Positions 1 to 8,831 of a DNA stretch of 64,000 bases are shown piece by piece. The DNA is from Deltaproteobacteria bacterium. GTDB lineage: Bacteria > Desulfobacterota > Dissulfuribacteria > Dissulfuribacterales > QOAL01. Where the stretch lies: positions 41,083 to 105,082 of the forward strand of contig JALSNW010000023.1 in NCBI GenBank assembly GCA_026986785.1. The letters are read 5' to 3'. Under the pieces are notes generated by a model. That model was not told where the DNA came from, did no database searches, and saw only the letters and a list, made by a program, of their open reading frames with translations. Made by a program: the position numbers and the translations under genes. Numbering within the stretch: position 1 is the stretch's first letter; every line of letters starts with the position of its first letter.

Positions 1-213
1 GGGATGGATGAACCTCCGAATATCACTGCCATCCAAACTAATACTGGTGTAAGTCTTCTATCCATATATTGCCTGTCTGAAAAGGTACAAGGCCCCTTGT
101 GTCAGGATTTGTCTATGATACCAAAGCAAACTTGACGCTACCTTGAGAGTAAACTAAGAATTGGCATCTGTCAGTATACTTTTTTGTCAGAATCCATGGG
201 AGGACTATCTACA

Positions 214-1725
214 TTGAGCGAAGAAAGCCAGATCATAAAGCAGAGGAAGCAGAAGGCATTAGAGCTGGAAAGGCAAGGAATAGAGCTTTTTCCCAATGAT
301 ATCAGAAAACCAGAAAGGGCTGGTGCCATAAAAAAGGTATATGGAAAATATGATGCCGAGGCCCTAAAAGATGTTCAAGACCCCTTTAGGGTGGCAGGCC
401 GGATCATGGCGTTAAGGCGTTTTGGCAAGGCAGCATTTGCGAGCATAAAGGACAGTTCAGGTGCTATTCAGATACATGTCTCCAGGGACAGGATCGGATC
501 CGATAACTATAATATCTTCAAAAAATTCGATATTGGTGACATAATCGAGGTGGAGGGCAGGCTTTTCAGGACCAAGACGAACGAATTGACCATAGAAGCA
601 GATCATATACGCCTTGTTACAAAGTCCATGAGGCCCCTTCCTGAAAAATATCATGGTATAAAGGACAAGGAACTCAGATACAGGCGGAGATACGAAGATC
701 TGGTCATGAATGACGAGGTCCTCGAGACCTTCAGGACCAGGGCCAGGATCGTCCAGATGCTTCGCTCATATTTCACCTCCAATGGCTTCCTCGAGGTGGA
801 GACCCCCATGATGCAGTCGATTGTAGGGGGGGCTACCGCCAGGCCCTTTGTAACTCATCACAACGCACTTGGGATAGATCTCTTTCTGAGAATTGCCCCG
901 GAACTCTATCTAAAAAGACTCCTGGTGGGAGGGTGTGAACGGGTATTCGAATTGAATCGTAACTTTAGAAACGAGGGGATCTCCATTCAGCACAACCCAG
1001 AATTCACCATGCTGGAGTTTTACGAGGCATATGCCACCTACGAGGATCTCATGGTACGTACCGAGGAACTCTTTGCCCAGATAGCCATGGACATAAAAGG
1101 GGATACCAAGTTTATATATCAAGGCAATGAAGTCGATATGACGCCACCCTGGAGAAAAATGACGCTAAACCAGGCCCTGGTGGAGGTAGGAGGAATTGCA
1201 GAGAAGGATCTCTCCAACAGGGAGACCCTCTTGGCGCGCCTCATGGAGTTGGGGGTTGATATGCCCAAAGACGAGGTACTGGGCAAATATCTGACAAAGC
1301 TGTTCGACCTTCTCGTAGAACCTAATCTGGTTCAACCAACCTTTATCACCGAATATCCCACGGATATCTCTCCTCTTGCCAGGAGAAATGCAAAAAATCC
1401 AGAGGTGACGGATCGTTTCGAACTGTTCATAACTGGCAGAGAGATAGCAAATGCCTTTTCAGAATTGAATGATCCCAGGGATCAAAAAATGCGTTTCGAA
1501 GAACAGGTAGCAAATCGTGGGGATGATGAAGAGATACCCCCTGAGGTGGATTATGACTACATCAGGGCCCTTGAAATAGGGATGCCTCCGGCTGCCGGAG
1601 AGGGAATAGGGGTGGATAGACTGGTAATGCTCTTGACCGACTCCGCCTCCATCCGGGACGTCATCCTTTTTCCACAGCTAAGGCCTCTATCATCCAAACG
1701 CCCCGATGGGAAAGGCACAAAGTGA
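214..1725 (+). CDS. lysS: Lysyl-tRNA synthetase, class II
   Basis: Charges tRNA-Lys with lysine in the cytoplasm. The protein of about 503 residues has an N-terminal OB-fold anticodon-binding domain (VAGRIMALRRFGKAAF at about residues 50-70), then a class II catalytic core with motif 2 (FRNEGIS, about residue 252) and motif 3 (GIGVDRL, near residue 465). Start choice: TTG at 214 sits 9 bases after GGGAGGA (198-204) and gives a normal family N-terminus. ATG at 196 and TTG at 184 are in frame but lack such a site. The stop overlaps lolC by 4 bases (GTGA), so the two are probably co-transcribed. The upstream 1-213 shows only a short inverted repeat at 87-100. The function is secure; the start is moderately sure. 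Confidence 0.95.
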   Translation: MSEESQIIKQRKQKALELERQGIELFPNDIRKPERAGAIKKVYGKYDAEALKDVQDPFRVAGRIMALRRFGKAAFASIKDSSGAIQIHVSRDRIGSDNYNIFKKFDIGDIIEVEGRLFRTKTNELTIEADHIRLVTKSMRPLPEKYHGIKDKELRYRRRYEDLVMNDEVLETFRTRARIVQMLRSYFTSNGFLEVETPMMQSIVGGATARPFVTHHNALGIDLFLRIAPELYLKRLLVGGCERVFELNRNFRNEGISIQHNPEFTMLEFYEAYATYEDLMVRTEELFAQIAMDIKGDTKFIYQGNEVDMTPPWRKMTLNQALVEVGGIAEKDLSNRETLLARLMELGVDMPKDEVLGKYLTKLFDLLVEPNLVQPTFITEYPTDISPLARRNAKNPEVTDRFELFITGREIANAFSELNDPRDQKMRFEEQVANRGDDEEIPPEVDYDYIRALEIGMPPAAGEGIGVDRLVMLLTDSASIRDVILFPQLRPLSSKRPDGKGTK

Positions 1726-3014
1726 AATATGAATTTTTCATGGCCTTGCGGTATCTCAGGGCCAGAAAGAGCCACAAGTTCATCTCCCTCATCTCTATCA
1801 TTTCTACTGGAGGAGTGGCGGTGGGTGTAATGGCCCTGATAGTGGTTATTGCTGTCATGGCGGGTTTTGAGAACCATCTTCGCACCAAGATCCTTGGCGT
1901 GAATGCACATATTTTGGTAAGAAGCTACGAAGGCGCATTTGACCATGTGCCAAGGTTGGAGAAACTTATACTGGAGACCAGTGCTGAACCCAAGAGTGGT
2001 TTTTTGAGCCTGATCGACAGACTGCATGGAGGTGCTGGCAGGCCAGCTATCACTGCTGTCACACCCATAGTGTATATCCAGGCCCTATTAAGTTCTGGAA
2101 GGGCAGTCAGTGGTGTGGCAATAAGGGGAGTAGATCCATCTACAGTAGGGGAGGTCATCACCTTCGGGAAGATCATTGATGGTGTGGGAATAAAGGCCTT
2201 TGCCAAATGGGACGGCAAGGGACCTCCTCCTATTCTCATAGGTAAAGAACTTGCCCAGACCCTTGGGGTCCATGCAGGAGATTTTATAAAAATAGTCCTT
2301 CCAAGTGGCACGATAACACCAGTTGGCATGATGCCGAAGATACGAACCGTCAAGGTGATTGGGGTACAGACCCTTGGCATGTACGAATACGACATGTCCC
2401 TTGCCTTCATGCCCATCCAGGCAGCCCAGAAGTTATTAGGTCTGGGTTCGAGGATTCACGGTTTCGAGATCCGTGTATCTGATATATATGCTGCTGACAT
2501 CCTTTCCATGGCCTTGCAGCAGCGCCTGGGATTCCCGTTTTGGGTGATGGACTGGCAGCAGATGAGCCGGAATCTATTCTCAGCCCTGAAGCTTGAAAAA
2601 TTTGCCATGTTCGTGGTTCTCACCCTCATCGTCCTTGTGGCTGCCTTCAACATCATAAGTACCCTCACAATGATGGTCATGGAAAAAAAGAGCGATATTG
2701 CGATACTCAAGGCCATAGGTGCTACTGATGGCCAAATACTGAGGATCTTCATGTTGAATGGTCTCATGATTGGACTTATCGGTACTTTTTTAGGTGTATG
2801 CGGTGGACTGGGGCTTTGTTGGCTTTTGAAGCACTATAAGTTTATCAAGATCCCCAAAGAGGTGTATTATACGGATAGTATTCCCATACTCTTGTACAGT
2901 TCTGACGTGGTCTTGATTACTGTCTCAGCCATCTTGATATGTTTTCTTGCCACAATCTATCCTGCCCGTCAGGCCTCTGGAATAAATCCCTCTGAGGTGC
3001 TGAGAAACGCATGA
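1722..3014 (+). CDS. lolC: LolC/LolE-family lipoprotein-releasing permease
   Basis: Inner-membrane subunit of the LolCDE ABC transporter, which passes outer-membrane lipoproteins to LolA. The 430 residues fit the family. The N-terminus (YEFFMALRYLRARKSHKFIS) is the family signature. One membrane segment follows (about residues 20-47), then a large periplasmic domain, then three further membrane segments in the last 150 residues (about 290-315, 340-370, 390-415). The end (PSEVLRNA) matches the usual PxEALR tail. The start is GTG, overlapping the lysS stop by 4 bases. No LolD ATPase follows, although lolD usually lies next to lolC, so the partner must be encoded elsewhere. Whether it works as a LolF-like homodimer or as LolC cannot be told from sequence alone. 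Confidence 0.9.
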   Translation: MKYEFFMALRYLRARKSHKFISLISIISTGGVAVGVMALIVVIAVMAGFENHLRTKILGVNAHILVRSYEGAFDHVPRLEKLILETSAEPKSGFLSLIDRLHGGAGRPAITAVTPIVYIQALLSSGRAVSGVAIRGVDPSTVGEVITFGKIIDGVGIKAFAKWDGKGPPPILIGKELAQTLGVHAGDFIKIVLPSGTITPVGMMPKIRTVKVIGVQTLGMYEYDMSLAFMPIQAAQKLLGLGSRIHGFEIRVSDIYAADILSMALQQRLGFPFWVMDWQQMSRNLFSALKLEKFAMFVVLTLIVLVAAFNIISTLTMMVMEKKSDIAILKAIGATDGQILRIFMLNGLMIGLIGTFLGVCGGLGLCWLLKHYKFIKIPKEVYYTDSIPILLYSSDVVLITVSAILICFLATIYPARQASGINPSEVLRNA

Positions 3015-3039
3015 CAGATACTTTTGGATTTTTTCGACC

Positions 3040-3822
3040 ATGGTAGATGGACTCAGAGTCAGCCTTGGGAGGCAACTAAGCCTGTCTCGAACTGTGCATT
3101 CTCTTCCCTTGAGGTGTAATTGGCAGGATTATACCCCTGAGGAAAGACATACGATAGTACAGGCAAAGAAGATCTATTTTCCTACGATCTTCTATTGTCA
3201 TGCCTTCTACGCCATGGGGAAAGAGATTTTCCCTAGTTATAGTTCCTATAATCTGTTAGGCAACAAAATACGCCAGACTAGCCTTTTCAGCATGTTAGGG
3301 GTGCCTCATCCAGAGACGAGATTCTTTTTTGGCAAGGACAGGATGGACAAGATCCTGTCACATTTCAGCCTTCCTTTCATAGGCAAGATCCCAGAGGCCT
3401 CTTCACTTGGTCAGGGGATCTTTCTAATCGATTCAGAAACTGCTCTCAAGGATTACCTTGCCAGGGTCAGGATTGCCTATATCCAGAAATACGTGCCAAT
3501 AGACAGGGATATCCGAGTGGTTGTCATAGGAAAACAGGTGGTGCTTTCCTATTGGAAGATTGCAATAGCTACTGATTTCAGGACAAATGTCGCAAGGGGT
3601 GGAAAGATAAGCTTTGAGGAAGTGCCAAGCGAGGCGATAGGGTTGGCCAAAGAGGTCGCCTCCAAATCAGGGATAGACCACGCAGGTTTTGATATATGTA
3701 TCTCTGAAAAAGGGCCGATGGTCTTTGAGGCGAATATCCATTTTGGTACAGAAGGATTCGAAGCAGCAGGACTCTCTTATAAGGAAGTAATAGCACACAT
3801 GGCTGATAGTTTTGAGATATGA
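3040..3822 (+). CDS. RimK-like ATP-grasp ligase
   Basis: A 260-residue ATP-grasp protein of the RimK type, which forms amide or ester bonds between a carboxylate and an amine through an acyl-phosphate. Visible family features are a PFIGKIPEASSLGQGIFL ATP-binding segment, DIRVVVIGKQVV, the NVARGG loop, AGFDIC, and the Mg-binding end FEANIHFGTEGF. The substrate is unknown. It lies 25 bases after lolC where lolD would be expected, and about 110 bases before tRNA-Pro, so it may end the lysS-lolC transcript. ATG at 3011 is in another frame and closes quickly, which supports ATG at 3040. Co-location does not prove a link with lipoproteins. Confidence 0.75.
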   Translation: MVDGLRVSLGRQLSLSRTVHSLPLRCNWQDYTPEERHTIVQAKKIYFPTIFYCHAFYAMGKEIFPSYSSYNLLGNKIRQTSLFSMLGVPHPETRFFFGKDRMDKILSHFSLPFIGKIPEASSLGQGIFLIDSETALKDYLARVRIAYIQKYVPIDRDIRVVVIGKQVVLSYWKIAIATDFRTNVARGGKISFEEVPSEAIGLAKEVASKSGIDHAGFDICISEKGPMVFEANIHFGTEGFEAAGLSYKEVIAHMADSFEI

Positions 3823-3885
3823 CTTGGAGAGGATGGGTATTTTGCAGCAAATTTCTCCAGTAGAGGAAAGGTCGTTACATTCGGC

Positions 3886-3914
3886 TTGAATGCTCTGGGC
3901 GACTATGTTAAATA
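3886..3914 (+). promoter_or_regulatory. Possible sigma-70 promoter for tRNA-Pro
   Basis: TTGAAT (3886-3891), a 17-base spacer, then TAAATA (3909-3914), ending 17 bases before the tRNA. The -35 element is good and the -10 is weak. Read-through from the upstream gene is the alternative. Confidence 0.3.
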
Positions 3915-3930
3915 GATTGTTCCAATGGCT

Positions 3931-4007
3931 CGGGGCGTAGCGCAGTCTGGTAGCGCATCTGCTTTGGGAGCAGAGGGCCGGGGGTTCAAATCCCTCCGCC
4001 CCGACCA
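3931..4007 (+). tRNA. tRNA-Pro (anticodon TGG)
   Basis: Full cloverleaf. The 7-bp acceptor stem pairs 3931-3937 (CGGGGCG) with 3997-4003 (CGCCCCG). The anticodon stem is 3958-3962 with 3970-3974, and the anticodon TGG is at 3965-3967. A T-loop GGTTCAAATC is present. The discriminator A is followed by an encoded CCA at 4005-4007. Confidence 0.97.
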
Positions 4008-4828
4008 CTTTTTCTTCACCCACAGTCTTCCGTCTTTTCCTAATCTGTCAAACCGATATCGTTCGATTTGTTTTGGCAACTGAAACTGATCATTGAAGAT
4101 CAAGGCCTTTTATCCCGGATCATGCAGCTCGCAAATTTGCCGAAGATTTTGCGGTGTAGGGCATACAGACGTACTTTGGTACTTCAAGATACGGGATTAT
4201 GGGATAAAAATAAGGGCAGTAGATTTGTTCTCAATTTGCAAAAAAAATCACTAAGTAAGAAAAATTTAACATCGAATGTTTCCACTCGAGCCCCCTTTTG
4301 GATGACTATATTCAGGGCAAAAGAGGGCCCTTTTTAGATTTTTTATATCAGTCAGGTCATTAAGGGACAAAAGATTAGAAATATGCAGTTTTTAAAAGAT
4401 ATTAAAAGGTTTTTGAGTCTTGACAATATTGTTGAAAAATATCGTTAGCATTTTAACCAACTGAAATTTCAATGAAAATATCTTATCAAAAAATCAATAT
4501 TTCACAGCATGTTATGTTGTTTATGGCAAAAAATCACAAAAAATTCAAAGGATACAAGGCTGTTGAAAAACTTTGATCATGACATTGTTAATTGCCTCTA
4601 ATCTTCTTTGACAATAAAACATCATAGCGGTAAAAATCTCATCCAACAGTTTGGAAATATTTCATTATTTCGTGAGCTTTTGCTCAAAAAGACAGAGGGA
4701 ATTTCTCAAAGGAGGGGAATTCTGTCGACTTTTGCCTTTTACTGGAATTTCCGGCTCTTCAGTAAGTCATTTGGTCAAACAACACTTCAGAACTATAGTT
4801 ATGAAGGGTAGCAGCGGGGTTCATCATT
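4008..4828 (+). other. 820-base AT-rich non-coding region upstream of dnaA (possible origin region)
   Basis: No convincing gene is seen; the open frames here (for example 4068-4337) lack SD sites and family features. It is much richer in A and T than its surroundings, with many A and T runs between 4200 and 4620. A GC palindrome followed by a T run (AAGAGGGCCCTTTTT, about 4322-4336) could be a weak terminator. Repeated words include TTGACAATA (4420 and 4608) and TGTTGAAAAA (4430 and 4561). By eye I found no copy of the DnaA box TTATNCACA with one mismatch or fewer, so the origin reading rests on position and composition only. Confidence 0.4.
4608..4636 (+). promoter_or_regulatory. Putative sigma-70 promoter of dnaA
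   Basis: Consensus TTGACA (4608-4613), an exact 17-base spacer, then TAAAAA (4631-4636, 4 of 6 matches). It lies about 190 bases before the dnaA start, giving a long leader. Confidence 0.45.
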
Positions 4829-6157
4829 ATGAGGGAGATTTGGGAGGATCTTAAAAACAAGTTGCGATCGAGGATCTCTGAGGGCAGCTTCAGGATATGG
4901 ATTGCACCTTTGAGCTTTGCAGGAATAGAGGATGGTACCCTTATCCTGAGATGTCCAAATCAATTTTTCGCCTCCTGGGTTCAGGAGCACTATCTTCCCT
5001 ATATCAAGGAAGATCTTTCTCGGATGGGGCAGGATTTCAGTATCAGGCTCGTACCTGTGGAAAAGGTGAAAGAATCAGCAAGAAACCAGCTTCACCTGCC
5101 ACATTTTGCACCAACCGAACTTCCCAAGCCGCGTTTTTGTGATCGGTTCACCTTTGAGGAATTTGTCATTGGGGAGAGTAATCGTTATGCACATGCAGCT
5201 TGCTGGGAGGCTGCAAATGGTAGTGCGTCTTCTCCAAGGACCATATTTCTTCATGCCAATTCAGGTCTGGGTAAAAGCCATTTGACCCAGGCAGTAGGGC
5301 ATAAGATCCTGGAAAGACAACCAAGGGCCAGGCTTTGTTATCTTACTGCAAATGATTTTACACAGCAGGTCGTCTCTGCCATAAAGAACAACAGCCTGGA
5401 TGCGCTGAAAAAGAGATTCTGTAATCGCTGTGATGTGCTCATGATAGAACAGGTCCATTGTCTGTCTGGAAGAGAGAGGACCCAGACCGAGCTGGCCCTT
5501 GCCCTTGACCCATTGATAGACAGGGGGAAGATAATAATCTTTACTGGTAACCAGCTACCAAGGACTATCCCAAGTATGAACGACGTTCTCAGATCCAGAT
5601 TGGCAAGCGGCATAATCACCTCCATCAATCCACCTGATTTCGAGACCAGGAAGAGGATTCTCAGGAGAAAGGCCAAGAGCCAGGGTGTAAGCCTCGGTGC
5701 TGATACTGTAGAATACCTTGCCAGGCATCTAAGGGGAGACATCAGGAGGATCGAAAGCGCAGTTATTGGTTTGATTACCAAATCGTCCCTTTTGAAGAGG
5801 CCCATAAATCTGGAGTTGGCGAGGGAGATCATCCATGAATTGGTAGGGGATCCAGAACCTCTGTCGGTTGCAAGGATCAGGGAGATCATTTGTGAGCACT
5901 TCAGCCTGGAGCCAAGGCAGATTTGCTCCAGGTCCAGAAAGAGAGAGATCGCCTTGCCCAGGCAAATAGCCATGTATTTGTCCAGAAAGTATACTGATTC
6001 TTCTCTTCAGAGCATTGGGAGCGAGTTCAATAGGGATCATGCCACTGTGCTTCATTCGGTAAAAAAGATAGAAAAACAGATGAAGATATCCAGTAAATTC
6101 AGGAGCCAGATAGAATATCTCACAAGCCAGTTGGAAAAGAAGAAATGGCAATCCTGA
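4829..6157 (+). CDS. dnaA: Chromosomal replication initiator DnaA (variant AAA+ site)
   Basis: Full-length DnaA of 442 residues: domain I (IWEDLKNKL...SFRIWIAPL), a linker, the AAA+ domain (about 110-325) and helix-turn-helix domain IV (about 345-442). The P-loop is SGLGKSHL (about 146-152), and the arginine finger region reads LRSRLASG. The DNA-binding signature is FNRDHATVLHSV (about 399-410), lacking one Gly of the usual GGRDH. The Walker B region reads LMIEQVH (about 204-210), so the usual pair of acidic residues is Glu-Gln; sensor 1 reads FTGN instead of TSD. No dnaN, recF or gyrB follows; a glcD-like gene starts 11 bases later. An Hda/DnaA-inactivator role is unlikely because domains I and IV are both present. 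Confidence 0.9.
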   Translation: MREIWEDLKNKLRSRISEGSFRIWIAPLSFAGIEDGTLILRCPNQFFASWVQEHYLPYIKEDLSRMGQDFSIRLVPVEKVKESARNQLHLPHFAPTELPKPRFCDRFTFEEFVIGESNRYAHAACWEAANGSASSPRTIFLHANSGLGKSHLTQAVGHKILERQPRARLCYLTANDFTQQVVSAIKNNSLDALKKRFCNRCDVLMIEQVHCLSGRERTQTELALALDPLIDRGKIIIFTGNQLPRTIPSMNDVLRSRLASGIITSINPPDFETRKRILRRKAKSQGVSLGADTVEYLARHLRGDIRRIESAVIGLITKSSLLKRPINLELAREIIHELVGDPEPLSVARIREIICEHFSLEPRQICSRSRKREIALPRQIAMYLSRKYTDSSLQSIGSEFNRDHATVLHSVKKIEKQMKISSKFRSQIEYLTSQLEKKKWQS

Positions 6158-6168
6158 GATCCATTTAA

Positions 6169-7551
6169 ATGAAAAAGATTGGCAGGCGTCTTGCGCTCAA
6201 GTTTATAGATATATTAGGCGCCGACTCCTTCTTGACAGAGCCAGAGGATACTTCCTGTTATTCGTTTGATGCAAGCGGATTACAGTTTGTGCCTGCTGCC
6301 GTGGCACTCCCTTCAGATAGCCTACAGGTGAGAAAGATGGTTAGGCTCTGTAATGAAGAGGGTATCCCTGTAATCCCAAGGGGGGCTGGAAGTGGAACCA
6401 CTGGTGGCAGTCTTCCTTCTACGGGAGGAGTTGTCGTCAGCCTTACTCGGATGAACAGGATAAGATCAATAGACCCTGTGGAACTTTCCTGTGTGGTTGA
6501 GCCTGGTGTGGTAACTGGTATATTGCAACGAGAGGTGGAAAAAAGAGGCCTTTTCTATCCCCCTGATCCTGCAAGTCTTGCCTTTTGCACAATAGGTGGA
6601 AACGTCAATACCTGTGCCGGCGGGGCCAGAGCAGTCAAATATGGAGTCACCAGGGACTATGTCAGGGCATTGAAGATAGTCCTTTCCGATGGGGAGGAGA
6701 TAACTGTTGGGACATCTACTGCAAAGGGCGTGGTAGGTTATGATCTAAGGCATCTCTTCGTAGGGGCAGAGGGTACCCTTGGGATAGTGACTGAAATAAC
6801 CCTCAGGCTTTTACCCTTGCCAGAGGCCGTAGGAACTGTTGCAGCCGTATTTTTATCGACTCAGCAGGCCATAGATTCGATTACTGGCCTTTTCGAATCC
6901 AATATCCTCCCACGATGTGCAGAATTTCTCGATGGATTGAGTCTAAGTTGCATTGCCGATCTACTTCCATTCGAGCCTGGAGACGAGGCACAGGCGTTCA
7001 TTCTCATAGAAGTGGATGGGCCTACGGATGCTGTAATTTCTCAGCTCGAAGACGTGGACAAATCCCTGTATGATAATGGCGCCTTGCAGATATATAGGCC
7101 AAAAACAGGGAATGACTCAGCCAGGCTGTGGACGGCCAGGCGTAAGTTGTCTCCCTCCATAAAGAAACTTGGTTTCGAGAAGAAGATCAGCGAGGATATA
7201 TGTGTACCTCGAGCAAGGCTTTCTTCAATGCTCACCTTTTTGGATGATGTTCAGAGAGTGTACCCGGTGACGATTATCACCTTTGGTCATGCTGGAGATG
7301 GCAACCTCCATGTAAATCTGTTATTCAATACCAGAGACCTTAGATCAGGAACCGAGATAGAAGAAGTCATTACCCAGATCATGAAAAAGACAGTAGCCAT
7401 GGGGGGGACCATTTCGGGGGAACACGGTGTAGGGCTATCCAAGCGTGCATTTCTTGAAATAGAGTTGTCGCCAAGGATGGTTGAACTTCACAAGCAAATA
7501 AAGGATGTATTTGATCCAAAAAATATCCTCAATCCCCACAAGATCTTTTGA
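6169..7551 (+). CDS. FAD-linked oxidase, GlcD / D-lactate dehydrogenase type
   Basis: A flavoprotein of 460 residues in the vanillyl-alcohol-oxidase/GlcD family, which oxidises D-2-hydroxyacids such as glycolate or D-lactate. The N-terminal FAD-binding half contains VIPRGAGSGTTGGSLP (about 64-79), CTIGGNVNTCAGG and FVGAEGTLGIVTE. The C-terminal substrate half carries the HAGDGNLH metal/substrate motif (about residue 375) and GTISGEHGVG. No GlcE or GlcF Fe-S partner is next to it, so the electron acceptor is unknown. It follows dnaA by 11 bases. The exact 2-hydroxyacid cannot be assigned. Confidence 0.85.
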   Translation: MKKIGRRLALKFIDILGADSFLTEPEDTSCYSFDASGLQFVPAAVALPSDSLQVRKMVRLCNEEGIPVIPRGAGSGTTGGSLPSTGGVVVSLTRMNRIRSIDPVELSCVVEPGVVTGILQREVEKRGLFYPPDPASLAFCTIGGNVNTCAGGARAVKYGVTRDYVRALKIVLSDGEEITVGTSTAKGVVGYDLRHLFVGAEGTLGIVTEITLRLLPLPEAVGTVAAVFLSTQQAIDSITGLFESNILPRCAEFLDGLSLSCIADLLPFEPGDEAQAFILIEVDGPTDAVISQLEDVDKSLYDNGALQIYRPKTGNDSARLWTARRKLSPSIKKLGFEKKISEDICVPRARLSSMLTFLDDVQRVYPVTIITFGHAGDGNLHVNLLFNTRDLRSGTEIEEVITQIMKKTVAMGGTISGEHGVGLSKRAFLEIELSPRMVELHKQIKDVFDPKNILNPHKIF

Positions 7552-7636
7552 TGTCTATGACAAGACATGATGATCCTTGTGGCTACTCATTTTTTAGCTC
7601 TTGATCTTTAACAATCCATACACCAGGGGGAACATC

Positions 7637-8341
7637 ATGCTGGTATCAGGGATAATTGCTGCTGGAGGAGTGGGCACGAGACTTGGTGAGACAGAACCTA
7701 AACAGTTTCTCGACCTGGCTGGAAGGCCTGTCATCGCCTGGAGCCTGGATGCCTTCTCTTTTGCAAGCGAGATAGGGGAAATCATCCTTGTCTGTCCAGC
7801 CGACTATGTTGAGCAGACAGAAGAATATGCAAAGAAATATTGCATAGGTAAGCCATGCCATGTGGTGACAGGTGGTACCACCAGGCAGGAATCTGTCCTA
7901 AATGGACTTCGGGCCTCATCAAAGGATCTCAACTGGGTAGCTGTCCATGATGCTGCCAGGCCCTTTATTACTTCCAACGAGGTGGATTCGGTTTGTCTCA
8001 TGGCCAGGGATGTCGGGGCTGCCATTATAGGGGCGAGGATAGTTGATACGATAAAGGAGGTCCACAACCAGATCATCACAAGGACCCTGGATAGATCCAT
8101 ACTCGTATCTGCGTTTACCCCCCAGGTCTGTAGAAAAGGCGACCTCTTGTCCGCTTATGAGATAGCTTCCAAGACCCGTTTCACTGCAACAGACGAGGCC
8201 AGCCTATTGGAAAACGCAGGCATAAACGTAGCCGTACATTTTGGCTCTTCCTTGAATTTCAAGATCACCACAGCGGATGATCTATATCTCGCCAGGGCTG
8301 TTGCCAGTTTTTTCAAGACACGGGCAAACAATGAAGAATAA
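7637..8341 (+). CDS. ispD: 2-C-methyl-D-erythritol 4-phosphate cytidylyltransferase
   Basis: Third step of the MEP isoprenoid pathway: MEP plus CTP gives CDP-ME. It shows the nucleotidyltransferase loop [10 protein letters not shown] near the N-terminus, then [21 protein letters not shown] and TDEASLLE. The 234 residues are normal. ATG at 7637 is chosen over the in-frame TTG at 7601 because AGGGGGAA lies 6 bases upstream and the protein then begins directly at the Rossmann strand ([11 protein letters not shown]). It overlaps ispF by 11 bases, so the two pathway steps are translated together. Confidence 0.93.
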   Translation: MLVSGIIAAGGVGTRLGETEPKQFLDLAGRPVIAWSLDAFSFASEIGEIILVCPADYVEQTEEYAKKYCIGKPCHVVTGGTTRQESVLNGLRASSKDLNWVAVHDAARPFITSNEVDSVCLMARDVGAAIIGARIVDTIKEVHNQIITRTLDRSILVSAFTPQVCRKGDLLSAYEIASKTRFTATDEASLLENAGINVAVHFGSSLNFKITTADDLYLARAVASFFKTRANNEE

Positions 8342-8831
8342 CCTTTATGATATCAGGGTGGGATTTGGATACGATGTGCATCGATTGGTCGATGGTAGAA
8401 AGTTGATCCTCGGGGGGGTGGATATCCCCTACCATTTGGGACTACTTGGCCATTCAGATGCAGATGTCCTGTTGCATGCCATCTCTGATGCCATTCTTGG
8501 GGCAGTAGGACAAGGTGACATAGGGAGACACTTCCCAGATTCAGACCCTGCCTACAAAGGCATCTCGAGCCTTTTGCTTCTGGAAAAGGTGATGGAGACA
8601 GTGACTGTACAAGCATGGAAGATCAACAACATAGACAGTACCATAGTTGCCCAAAGGCCAAAACTCTCTCCCTTTGTTCCAGAGATGATCAAAAATATCT
8701 CACACGCCCTTGATATCCCTACGGAGCGGGTCAACATAAAGGCTACGACAACTGAAGGGCTTGGCTTTGCTGGCAGGGGAGAGGGGATCGCTGCCTACAG
8801 TGTGGTGACCGTGGCAAGATCACAGGCGTAG
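8331..8831 (+). CDS. ispF: 2-C-methyl-D-erythritol 2,4-cyclodiphosphate synthase
   Basis: MEP pathway ring-closing enzyme producing MEcPP. The metal-binding motif GYDVH, the [18 protein letters not shown] segment and the signature [19 protein letters not shown] are all present. The protein is 166 residues, the family length. ATG at 8331 lies inside the end of ispD; the longer open frame from 8277 adds residues not seen in the family. The 3' end overlaps the convergent O-antigen ligase gene by 12 bases. Confidence 0.94.
   Translation: MKNNLYDIRVGFGYDVHRLVDGRKLILGGVDIPYHLGLLGHSDADVLLHAISDAILGAVGQGDIGRHFPDSDPAYKGISSLLLLEKVMETVTVQAWKINNIDSTIVAQRPKLSPFVPEMIKNISHALDIPTERVNIKATTTEGLGFAGRGEGIAAYSVVTVARSQA

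Noticed and set aside
4068..4337. Open frame of 89 codons between tRNA-Pro and dnaA
   Set aside because: No SD, no family resemblance, random-looking composition in an AT-rich non-coding stretch.
4420..4445. Promoter from TTGACA at 4420
   Set aside because: No acceptable -10 hexamer at 16-18 bases; the TTGACA at 4608 is better placed for dnaA.
4608..4854. Two overlapping 67-codon frames just before dnaA
   Set aside because: One starts at the putative promoter and the other runs into dnaA; no start signals or protein-like pattern.
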